This document shows positions 1 to 5,105 of a stretch of 5,115 nt of DNA, in pieces (the first letter of the stretch is position 1; every line of letters begins with the position of its first letter). This DNA is from JBEKJU01 sp050011095 (GTDB lineage Bacteria > Desulfobacterota > Syntrophorhabdia > Syntrophorhabdales > WCHB1-27), in assembly GCA_050011095.1 (NCBI GenBank), contig JBEKJU010000309.1, positions 1-5,115 of the forward strand, read 5' to 3'. The translations under genes were made by a program, and so were the position numbers. Below the pieces are notes generated by a model. It made no database searches. It saw only the letters and a list, made by a program, of their open reading frames with translations, and was not told where the DNA came from.

Positions 1-23
1 GGGAACGGACTCTTCCTTGGCAT
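1..23 (-). CDS. Start of a minus-strand gene, probably IS630-family transposase (partial, leaves left edge)
   Basis: Reading the minus strand, an ATG at 23-21 opens MPRKSPF followed by an incomplete proline codon at the window edge. It is preceded by a strong Shine-Dalgarno, GAGGAGGA (35-28), with a short spacer. Many IS630-family transposases (DDE enzymes that move IS elements into TA targets) begin with exactly MPRKSPF or a near variant, followed by a helix-turn-helix region. That recollection of the family, plus the good ribosome binding site, is the whole basis of the call. Only seven complete codons are visible, so no domain or catalytic residue can be checked. Another gene that happens to start this way is possible. 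Confidence 0.45.
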
Positions 24-57
24 CGAATCCTCCTCGCTGGAGAATATATGCCAAGGA
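14..57 (-). promoter_or_regulatory. Hairpin covering the ribosome binding site and start codon of the left-edge gene
   Basis: In the minus-strand transcript, TCCTTGGCAT (57-48) is perfectly complementary to ATGCCAAGGA (23-14), which contains the start codon. Inside it, CTCC (42-39) can pair with GGAG (33-30), which is the Shine-Dalgarno core. Folded, both initiation signals would be double-stranded. Insertion sequences such as IS10 and IS200 are known to use 5' structures to block translation of transposase; that this hairpin does the same is inference. The pairing itself is seen directly. Confidence 0.5.
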
Positions 58-186
58 TAACAGATGCAGGTGGAAATGTCATTACAATACGTCATCGTAT
101 TTATGAAATGGAGTACTAAGTCTTCCTGAACTAAACGAAACTATATCTTTGACAGATATACCAGCTTATACGTGGTAATCCCCATT

Positions 187-255
187 ATATGCAGCATCCA
201 TGAGCGGCAGGGCGAAGCCCCGATAGCCGGGGAATGGTCAATTCCTACTGCATAT
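187..255. repeat. Nested inverted repeat, possible multi-branched RNA
   Basis: An 8-bp perfect outer stem, ATATGCAG (187-194) with CTGCATAT (248-255), encloses three hairpins. They are GGGC-GAA-GCCC (210-220), CCCCG-ATAGC-CGGGG (218-232) and GGAAT-GGTCA-ATTCC (231-245). The first two share bases 218-220 and the last two share 231-232, so adjacent hairpins cannot all form fully at once, which suggests alternative folds. CGGCA (205-209) could also pair with TGCCG (255-259). The symmetry does not reveal which strand, if either, is transcribed. Confidence 0.5.
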
Positions 256-308
256 GCCGTTCTCACCTACGCGTAGCTGACGAGGCCGAACCAGTGGCAC
301 AATATACG

Positions 309-378
309 TGCGGACATACCTCCCCTCCGATAACAGATGTTTGGTCGCTTCTCATTATGGGCTCGTCATATGTCCACA
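309..378 (-). repeat. Long-range inverted repeat, 9 of 10 positions
   Basis: TGCGGACATA (309-318) is complementary to TATGTCCACA (369-378) except at one position. As minus-strand RNA the exception is a G-U wobble, while as plus-strand RNA it is a C-A mismatch. This slightly favours a structure made from the minus strand, the same direction as the left-edge transposase. The loop is about 50 bases. This could be a stem of a structured leader or the recombination site of a mobile element. Confidence 0.35.
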
Positions 379-467
379 CCTTTTCCAAGGAGAGTACCCT
401 TTGAACGGAAGAACCCCGCTTTAGAGGCTGCGAGCCTCACAAGTCCGCCGAAATTTACTTTTCCTCC

Positions 468-496
468 TTGACCGATTCCCTTGTCCGCCGTACTAT
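468..496 (+). promoter_or_regulatory. Sigma70-like promoter of the PAS-domain gene
   Basis: TTGACC (468-473, five of six consensus bases) and TACTAT (491-496, four of six) are separated by exactly 17 bases. Transcription would begin near 503, only about six bases before the ATG at 509. No Shine-Dalgarno is visible in that gap, so the message would be leaderless or nearly so. This is an inference from spacing and consensus only. Confidence 0.45.
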
Positions 497-508
497 ATTT
501 ATTCTACG

Positions 509-1489
509 ATGACTCTTAAAGAAATCCTTGAGGCGCACCGCGACGAGATTATACGGGAGTGGACACATCGGCTTCACGGGGAAGTGAGCCCACGTTATTC
601 GGACCGACCCCCCGAAGAGTTGATCCGCACCAATTCTGAAGCTGCCGAGGCATACTTTGCCGTGCTCGTACATGAGGACTTCGCCAAAATAGACGCATTT
701 ATCGCGAAGATCGGCAGGATGCGATTGCAAGGCGGTTTCTCCCTCACGGAGGTCCAGAAGGCATTCGAACTGTACAGGACGATCCTCCTCCCGATCCTCG
801 CGCGGGAGATGGAAGGCCCCCTGCTGTTGACTGCGCTTCAGAAGATCAACAGCTGTCTGAGTTACACCATCCTCAAGTTCAGCGATTTTTTTCAGTCATT
901 GCACGAAAAGGTGATAGGCAGACCATATCTGGATTTCGTGGCACCGGAATTTTTGGCGGAGGTATCGAAGATTTGCGACGAGAGGGCAACGACGGGGCAG
1001 GCAAAGGAACAGTACGTTTACCTGCGTCGCTGCAAAGACGGGACCTATCGTTACACTGAAAACAAGGCGCAACTGATCACTTTCGAGGAAGAGCCCGCCG
1101 TTGCCGGTATTTGCAGGGATATAACCGAACGGATGGAAAGGGAGAAGCGGCGGCTTCGCGTGGCGGAGCTTGAGAATGAAAACAAAAGGGTGGCTCTGGA
1201 AACCCTGCATCAACTAATGGTCACTCTATCCCATTATCTCCTGAACGCCAACATGATAGCCGGGGGCATGGTGAGGCGGTGTCTAAGAGTCGAATCCAAG
1301 ACGGAAATAGTCCACTCGTTACGGGTTATAGAAGAACAGGTAAAGAGAATAGAAACCGTTATCACTGTCTTGAAAAAAGTGACGGATGTGAAGACCGCTT
1401 CATACACGAGTGAAGGCAGCACGCTGATGATTGATGTAGCAAAAGAAATCGACGAAGCGTTAATGAAGGGGCGGGAGCCGGAACTCTAA
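509..1489 (+). CDS. RsbRD-like / truncated PAS / histidine-kinase-dimerisation-type signalling protein
   Basis: A 326-residue soluble protein with no signal peptide or membrane segment, so probably a cytoplasmic sensor or adaptor. Residues about 5-130 resemble the RsbRD N-terminal helical domain found in stressosome-type regulators and some PAS sensors. Residues about 134-208 match the second half of a PAS domain (VIGRPYLDFVAP, then YLRRCKDGTYRYTENKA, ending GICRDITER). The first half, including the start of the ligand pocket, is missing. A charged, probably coiled-coil linker (208-232) leads to a helical region (233-295) with the phosphoacceptor-like box TLSHYLLNAN, His242. The residue after the His is Tyr, not the usual Glu or Asp, and no ATP-binding domain follows, so it cannot phosphorylate itself. 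It may dimerise or receive phosphate from another kinase. The ATG at 509 is the only good start: an in-frame stop lies at 422-424 with no ATG between. The Shine-Dalgarno is weak. No operon partner is visible. Confidence 0.85.
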   Translation: MTLKEILEAHRDEIIREWTHRLHGEVSPRYSDRPPEELIRTNSEAAEAYFAVLVHEDFAKIDAFIAKIGRMRLQGGFSLTEVQKAFELYRTILLPILAREMEGPLLLTALQKINSCLSYTILKFSDFFQSLHEKVIGRPYLDFVAPEFLAEVSKICDERATTGQAKEQYVYLRRCKDGTYRYTENKAQLITFEEEPAVAGICRDITERMEREKRRLRVAELENENKRVALETLHQLMVTLSHYLLNANMIAGGMVRRCLRVESKTEIVHSLRVIEEQVKRIETVITVLKKVTDVKTASYTSEGSTLMIDVAKEIDEALMKGREPEL

Positions 1490-1880
1490 TTCGGCAGCAC
1501 AAGAAACGTCTTGTTTCAACATATGTGATCAGCAAGCGCCCCCGTTGCGGTGGGGACGTTGCTGCAAACGTTGCGTTGAGTGAATAACTCTCGGTAATCT
1601 TCATCTTTTCGCTGTCCAACCGGATACTTGCTTCTTCGGAGCCGGTAACTTTTCCCGCGCAGAAAGGACAAAAGGTGGGAGGGCACAGTTTCTGTGGTCT
1701 ACTTCCTTGGAAGCGTGATTTCCAGATTCTTCACTCTGGCACCGGCTTTCAAAGGGTAATGGTGCACCGCCAGTAATGAAACGTCAGGGCCACCACTAAT
1801 GAGGACGTGAGTGAAGCAGTCGAGAGAGAGGAATACGCTCAGCCCCTCGCCCTTGTCTTTTCCTCCCTCGACCCTCGCCG
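1490..1880. other. Intergenic stretch with possible minus-strand coding remnants
   Basis: No complete gene can be defended. On the minus strand an open stretch from 1887 to the TAG at 1701-1699 reads in a protein-like way (VFLSLDCFTHVLISGG, later ARVKNLEITLPRK) but has no good start. An overlapping minus-strand frame below it carries KLCPPTFCPFCAGKV with a zinc-finger-like CPxxxCPxC arrangement. The two might be pieces of one frameshifted gene, or chance. Short dyads follow each other at 1684-1696 (CACAG-TTT-CTGTG), 1702-1713 (CTTCC-TT-GGAAG) and 1722-1739 (CCAGA with TCTGG). No run of T follows the PAS gene, so no intrinsic terminator is evident. Confidence 0.4.
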
Positions 1881-1900
1881 TATAGGACTAAAGTCCAATA
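1881..1900. promoter_or_regulatory. DosR/DevR-like palindromic operator
   Basis: TATAGGACTAAAGTCCAATA contains a perfect dyad GGACT-AA-AGTCC, extended by TAT and ATA with one mismatch on each arm. The core equals the centre of the mycobacterial DosR (DevR) box, GGGACTWWAGTCCC, although the outermost G and C of that box are not present here. DosR belongs to the NarL/FixJ family of response regulators that answer hypoxia, nitric oxide and related signals. The centre (1890.5) lies about 43 bases before the predicted transcription start of the sulfatase, where class II activators normally bind. That a DosR-like protein binds here is inference. Confidence 0.4.
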
Positions 1901-1927
1901 GACAGCACCCTACTTAGTGCTTATGCA
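1899..1927 (+). promoter_or_regulatory. Possible promoter of the arylsulfatase gene
   Basis: TAGACA (1899-1904, five of six bases of TTGACA) is followed after 17 bases by TATGCA (1922-1927, only three of six). A poor -10 box would fit a promoter needing an activator, and the palindrome at 1881-1900 abuts its -35 box. The start point would be about 1934, giving a leader of about 50 bases. TAACAT (1929-1934) is an alternative -10 but has no matching -35. Confidence 0.3.
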
Positions 1928-1970
1928 TTAACATACTCACAGTCTTCCCGTTGCGTGCAATCACATGAAT

Positions 1971-1975
1971 GGAGG
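1971..1975 (+). promoter_or_regulatory. Shine-Dalgarno that fixes the sulfatase start at 1985
   Basis: GGAGG lies nine bases before the ATG at 1985-1987. The frame also contains an upstream GTG at 1955, but that codon has no ribosome binding site and the GGAGG would then lie inside the coding sequence. A later ATG at 2021 has no Shine-Dalgarno. Confidence 0.75.
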
Positions 1976-1984
1976 GACGTAATC

Positions 1985-4618
1985 ATGGCTAATGAAACAA
2001 AGAAAATCAAAGAGACAACGATGGAGAATACGAAACTCGACACACGTTCGGTTCTACCGATTCCCGAACCAACCTATCCGCCCATCACTGAAGTTGACGT
2101 GAGGAATGCCACTCCTCCGCCCATCTTCCAGGTGAAAGCGCCAGAGGGCGCGCCAAATGTGCTCGTCATTCTGATCGACAACCTTGGTTACAGCGCCAGC
2201 AAGACCTTTGGTGGCCACATCAATATGCCGACCCTGGAGCGGCTCGCCAAAGATGGGTTGGTCTGCACCAATACTCACACGGCACCTCTTTGCTCCCCCA
2301 GCCGCACGGCACTGCTCACCGGACGGAACACGCACAGCGTCAATATGAGAGCCATTTCGGAATTTTCCACGGCGTTCCCGGGCATGACTTCAGTCCGTCC
2401 TCAGAGCAAAGCGCCGCTGCCGCAGATCTTGAGACTCAACGGCTACAGCACCGCATACTTTGGCAAGAGCCATGAGTTCACACCGTGGGAGACGGGTATC
2501 ACCGGCCCCTTTGACAGTTGGCCGACAGGCTGGGGATTTGAAAGGTTCTATGGCAGCATCGGCGGTGAGGCCGACATGTTCGCCCCGCCGCTGCATGACA
2601 ACACGACCCTCGTGGACCTGCCGAATGACCCTGACTACTACTACCAGACCGACGTGGCCAACAAGGCCATCTCCTGGGCCCGCGCCCAGAAGACCATGAC
2701 GCCCGACAAGCCGTTCTTCATCTACTACCCCACACCGGGCACTCACTCGCCGGCCCAGGTGCCCGCGGAGTGGCGCGACAAGTATAAGGGCAAGTTCGAC
2801 ATGGGGTGGGACAAGGCGCGCGAGCAGACCCTGGCACGGCAAAAAGAGCTGGGCATCGTTCCGGCCAACACGCAGCTCACCTCCAAGCCAAAGGAAATGC
2901 CGGACTGGGACACGTTGAGCGCGGATCAAAAGAAGGTGTATACACGGCACCAGGAGATCTTCGCCGCCTACACCGAGATCACCGACTACGAAGTCGGGCG
3001 CCTGGTGCAGGCGATCGATGACCTGGGGGTGATGGACAACACCCTGATCATTTACTGCACCGGAGACAACGGTTCTAGCGCCAATGGCGGCGTGGATGGG
3101 CGGTTCAACACCTTCGCTTCCTTCAATCAGGTCCCCGAGACGCTTGAAGACCAGTTGAAGAACCTCGATAGATTCGGTGGACCGGACTCAGAACTGACCC
3201 CTCCCATCGGCTGGGCAATCGCCGACAACACGCCCTTCGCTTACGCGCAGGGCAACACGTCCTACGGCGGTATCACCAATGGCGTCGTCATTCATTGGCC
3301 GAAGGGGATCAAGGCGAAAGGCGAAATTCGCCCGCAGTTTCATCACCTCATTGATATCGCCCCGACGGTACTGGAGGCGGTCGGGCTGCCGGAACCAGAG
3401 ATAGTCAACGGCACGCCGCAGAGCCCCATGGAAGGCGTGAGCATGTGTTACCTCTTCGAGGACGGCGGCGCGAAGACACGTCACACCGTGCAGTATTTCG
3501 AATTCCAGGGCAATGCGGGACTCTACAAGGACGGCTGGTATGCAAACGGCCTGCACAAGGTGGCGTGGGAGGCAACGCCCCGGGCAGCCCTGGGTAAGGG
3601 CGAGAAGTTCCTCTTCAACACGGCTGAAGACTTCAGTTGTGCGAACAACCTCATCGAGAAGTATCCCGACAAGTTCAAGGAGATGTGGGACACATTCCTG
3701 ACCGAGGCGGTGAAATACAACGTGTTGCCACTCGACGACCGTACCTATGAGCGATTCAATCCGGCAGTTGCCGGGCGGCCGGATACGATGGCAGGGCGCA
3801 AGTCGTTGACCGTATACGAAGGCATGGTGGGGATGAAGGAGAATTCCTTCATCAATACGAAGAACCAGTCCTACTCCGTCACCGCTGAACTGGTCGTGCC
3901 GGAGGGCGGTGTGAACGGCGTGATCCTGGCGCAGGGCGGACATCATGCCGGGTGGAGTCTCTACGTGAAAGAGGGCAGGCCGCAATTCGCCTACAACTTC
4001 CTGCAGCATGTGACCACCATTGACTCGCCGGAGCCCCTTCCCGCCGGCCGTGTGACCGTCAAGTACGATTTCGCCTATGACGGGGGCAAGCCCGGCGCCG
4101 GCGGCACGGGCACCATCTTCATCAACGGGAAGAAGGTCGCCTCCGGCCGGATCGAACGCACCATCCCGTTCCTATTTGGCGTCGAGACCGCGGACGTGGG
4201 CATGGACCTCTATACACCCGTGACTAACGCCTACGAGAAGGGCAATAACAAGTTCACCGGGAAGATTGAGAAGGTGACTATTGACCAAACTGATAGGAGT
4301 TCTGATGTTGCAGCGGATCACGAAGAATGCGAGAAACTGTGCGAGGGTATACAGCCGTCTAAAGTCGAGGTATCCTCGGTCCATCATATAGCAGGATCCA
4401 GGTTCGGGAATCAGGATGTCCAAGGAATTGACGTCGTGGACTTTCCTGTCTGTGATCTCGATGAATGTGGGGATGCTGCATTTCAGGTCTATGATCACCC
4501 TCATGGGCCGAGTCACTCAGGACATTTGTGCGCAGCGAAGAGTCTCTCGCGTTGCCGATGCAAACACGTATGCTCGGGTGATCAGCCGATCACCTTAACC
4601 TCTATGCTTGAAAATTGA
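1985..4618 (+). CDS. Type I arylsulfatase, C-terminus fused to antisense transposase sequence
   Basis: Hydrolyses sulfate esters with a formylglycine nucleophile. From the ATG at 1985 it is 878 residues. The catalytic domain spans about 55-590: the motif CSPSRTALLTGR holds Cys103, which a maturase (anSME or FGE type) must oxidise. FGKSHE gives Lys161 and His163, GTHSP gives His254, and TGDNGSS gives the metal-binding Asp361-Asn362; all match Pseudomonas AtsA residues. Two positions differ: the first metal pair is Asp65-Asn66 (LIDNLGYS) instead of Asp-Asp, and the stretch TPFAYAQGNTSYGG lacks the usual substrate-binding Lys. The beta-rich C-terminal domain of this family runs about 620-767 and ends KFTGKIEKVTID. 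Residues 768-878 are not sulfatase but antisense readthrough of an IS4-type remnant, so the native stop was lost. The N-terminus is polar with no signal peptide, so the enzyme is probably cytoplasmic. No sulfatase maturase or transporter is adjacent. Confidence 0.92.
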   Translation: MANETKKIKETTMENTKLDTRSVLPIPEPTYPPITEVDVRNATPPPIFQVKAPEGAPNVLVILIDNLGYSASKTFGGHINMPTLERLAKDGLVCTNTHTAPLCSPSRTALLTGRNTHSVNMRAISEFSTAFPGMTSVRPQSKAPLPQILRLNGYSTAYFGKSHEFTPWETGITGPFDSWPTGWGFERFYGSIGGEADMFAPPLHDNTTLVDLPNDPDYYYQTDVANKAISWARAQKTMTPDKPFFIYYPTPGTHSPAQVPAEWRDKYKGKFDMGWDKAREQTLARQKELGIVPANTQLTSKPKEMPDWDTLSADQKKVYTRHQEIFAAYTEITDYEVGRLVQAIDDLGVMDNTLIIYCTGDNGSSANGGVDGRFNTFASFNQVPETLEDQLKNLDRFGGPDSELTPPIGWAIADNTPFAYAQGNTSYGGITNGVVIHWPKGIKAKGEIRPQFHHLIDIAPTVLEAVGLPEPEIVNGTPQSPMEGVSMCYLFEDGGAKTRHTVQYFEFQGNAGLYKDGWYANGLHKVAWEATPRAALGKGEKFLFNTAEDFSCANNLIEKYPDKFKEMWDTFLTEAVKYNVLPLDDRTYERFNPAVAGRPDTMAGRKSLTVYEGMVGMKENSFINTKNQSYSVTAELVVPEGGVNGVILAQGGHHAGWSLYVKEGRPQFAYNFLQHVTTIDSPEPLPAGRVTVKYDFAYDGGKPGAGGTGTIFINGKKVASGRIERTIPFLFGVETADVGMDLYTPVTNAYEKGNNKFTGKIEKVTIDQTDRSSDVAADHEECEKLCEGIQPSKVEVSSVHHIAGSRFGNQDVQGIDVVDFPVCDLDECGDAAFQVYDHPHGPSHSGHLCAAKSLSRCRCKHVCSGDQPITLTSMLEN
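4298..4594 (-). pseudogene. Remnant of an IS4-family transposase
   Basis: The minus-strand frame from 4516 downward reads IIDLKCSIPTFIEITDRKV, then HDVNSLDILIPEPGSCY, MMDRGYLDFRRLY and FFVIRCN. This is the hallmark central region of IS4-family DDE transposases, with the DRGY(L)DF block carrying the second catalytic Asp. Homology stops near 4298, where sulfatase sequence begins, so the third catalytic segment (Y-R-E-K) is missing. Upstream in the same frame, after a TGA at 4519-4517, AYVFASATRE resembles the family's first catalytic block (YALDSTTID), but with Ala in place of Asp. No N-terminal domain or terminal inverted repeats are seen. The element is dead and overlaps the + strand sulfatase tail in antisense. 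Confidence 0.8.
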
Positions 4619-4706
4619 TGTCAGGCAGAGAGCGTGTGAAGGGGGCACCCGATCCCTTGGAAAAAAGGAGGGTAAGGGGCATTGACGATCGGCGGAAAAG
4701 GACTGA

Positions 4707-4913
4707 TGGTTAGATAAAGGAGTTCTTCCATACCAGAGGCTTTTCATCGGGCAGACCCGTTTCTCCTCTGTGTGGTTCCCGCCCCTCCTCGTTATCACAG
4801 GGGAGGCAGGTTTCAGGATAAAGGGGTTTGCAAACGCAGGGAGAAACGATCCCTGCCCTTGCCACAGCGGGATGAAATTCAAGAAGTGCTATGGCGGGAA
4901 CGTGACCGCCTGA
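4707..4913 (+). pseudogene. C-terminal remnant of a SEC-C motif protein
   Basis: The frame open from after a TGA at 4704-4706 to the stop at 4911-4913 ends with NDPCPCHSGMKFKKCYGGN (codons 4845-4901). This is the SEC-C zinc-binding motif first known from the C-terminus of SecA and found on many small proteins, where it binds zinc and often helps protein contacts. The Cys codons are at 4854, 4860 and 4887. The fourth ligand, usually Cys or His, is Tyr here (4890). Upstream, FRIKGFANAGR reads naturally into the motif, but further upstream I recognise no domain and see no ATG with a ribosome binding site. GTG at 4770 is the only possible start. Most likely this is the tail of a gene whose front was lost, perhaps in the event that placed the IS4 remnant. 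A genuine tiny protein cannot be excluded. Confidence 0.65.
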
Positions 4914-4954
4914 CGATTAAGTAAGAAAATCAATCATAATCGGAGGGAATAGCC

Positions 4955-5035
4955 ATGAAACTAACAGGACTCTTTATTCTCGCGCTCGCCTGTGTGCAAA
5001 ATCCACCCTGCCTCGAACACCAAATCCAATCTTAA
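4955..5035 (+). pseudogene. Signal-peptide start of an exported protein, cut off by an IS end
   Basis: ATG at 4955 has an excellent Shine-Dalgarno, GGAGGG (4942-4947), with a 7-base spacer. The first codons read MKLTGLFILALAC, a short positive start followed by a hydrophobic core typical of a Sec signal peptide. A Cys follows, but the preceding residues (Ala-Leu-Ala) are not a standard lipobox. After about codon 12 the sequence changes to the repeat-rich DNA starting near 4991, and the frame ends at TAA (5033-5035) after 26 codons. The mature protein is unknown, and the rest of the gene may lie beyond the inserted element outside the window. Confidence 0.6.
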
Positions 5036-5105
5036 CCGAACACCCAATCCGATGATGCCCAAACGGTAGGTCCGATCCTCCTCGAACACTTTTTCCCTCA
5101 GAGTG
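4991..5105. repeat. Degenerate tandem repeats with 23-bp period
   Basis: AATCC recurs at 5000, 5023 and 5046, and TCCGAT at 5048 and 5071. CGAACAC recurs at 5014, 5037 and 5083. All these distances are 23 or 46 bases. The units are therefore 4991-5013, 5014-5036, 5037-5059, 5060-5082 and 5083-5105, of which the second and third are the best preserved. In addition, ACACCAAATCCA near 5018-5029 is nearly the reverse complement of TGGATTCGGTGT at the window's end (5104-5115). Regular spacing of about two helical turns suggests protein binding sites all on one face of the DNA. Confidence 0.65.

Larger units (their letters stand above)
58..467. other. Gene-free region rich in inverted repeats
   Basis: No reading frame here has a recognisable product. 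The stretch holds many small dyads: AATACG-TCAT-CGTATT (86-101), TATATC-N7-GATATA (142-160), a nested set at 187-255, the palindrome CTACGCGTAG (267-276), a long-range pair at 309-318 with 369-378, and GAGGCT-GCG-AGCCTC (424-438). The 11-mer GATAACAGATG occurs at 56-66 and again at 329-339. Such density suits the non-coding end of a mobile element or a structured RNA, but I do not recognise a family. A minus-strand 16-residue frame (317-267) has a GGAGGGGAGGT leader directly before its ATG; its reality is doubtful. Confidence 0.55.

Noticed and set aside
187..320. Known c-di-GMP riboswitch or group II intron domain
   Set aside because: Some short pieces look similar, but the conserved GEMM core and the intron domain V sequence could not be found.
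1499..1517. Hairpin after the PAS gene (GAAAC-GTCTT-GTTTC) as a terminator
   Set aside because: The stem is short and AT-rich with no T-tract after it, so termination there is not supported.
1781..1825. CTAATGAGGACGTGAG plus GAAACGTC, reminiscent of a hammerhead ribozyme core
   Set aside because: The invariant CUGAUGA box is not met (CUAAUGA) and the three stems cannot be drawn in the right order.
2390..2950. Long minus-strand open frame inside the sulfatase
   Set aside because: It is opposite a strongly conserved sulfatase coding sequence, has no ribosome binding site and an arginine/valine-rich composition typical of a GC-rich shadow frame.
3188..4009. 273-codon minus-strand open frame
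   Set aside because: It is antisense to the sulfatase catalytic and C-terminal domains with no recognisable domain.
4836..4856. GCAGGGA-GAAACGA-TCCCTGC hairpin as an intrinsic terminator
   Set aside because: No T-run follows on either strand, and the dyad lies within the SEC-C reading frame.
4595..4882. 95-codon minus-strand open frame
   Set aside because: It overlaps the SEC-C motif in antisense and does not resemble the N-terminal part of an IS4 transposase, which was the one expectation for this place.
5000..5105. 23-bp repeats as a CRISPR array
   Set aside because: The repeats are contiguous and degenerate, with no unique spacers between conserved repeats.
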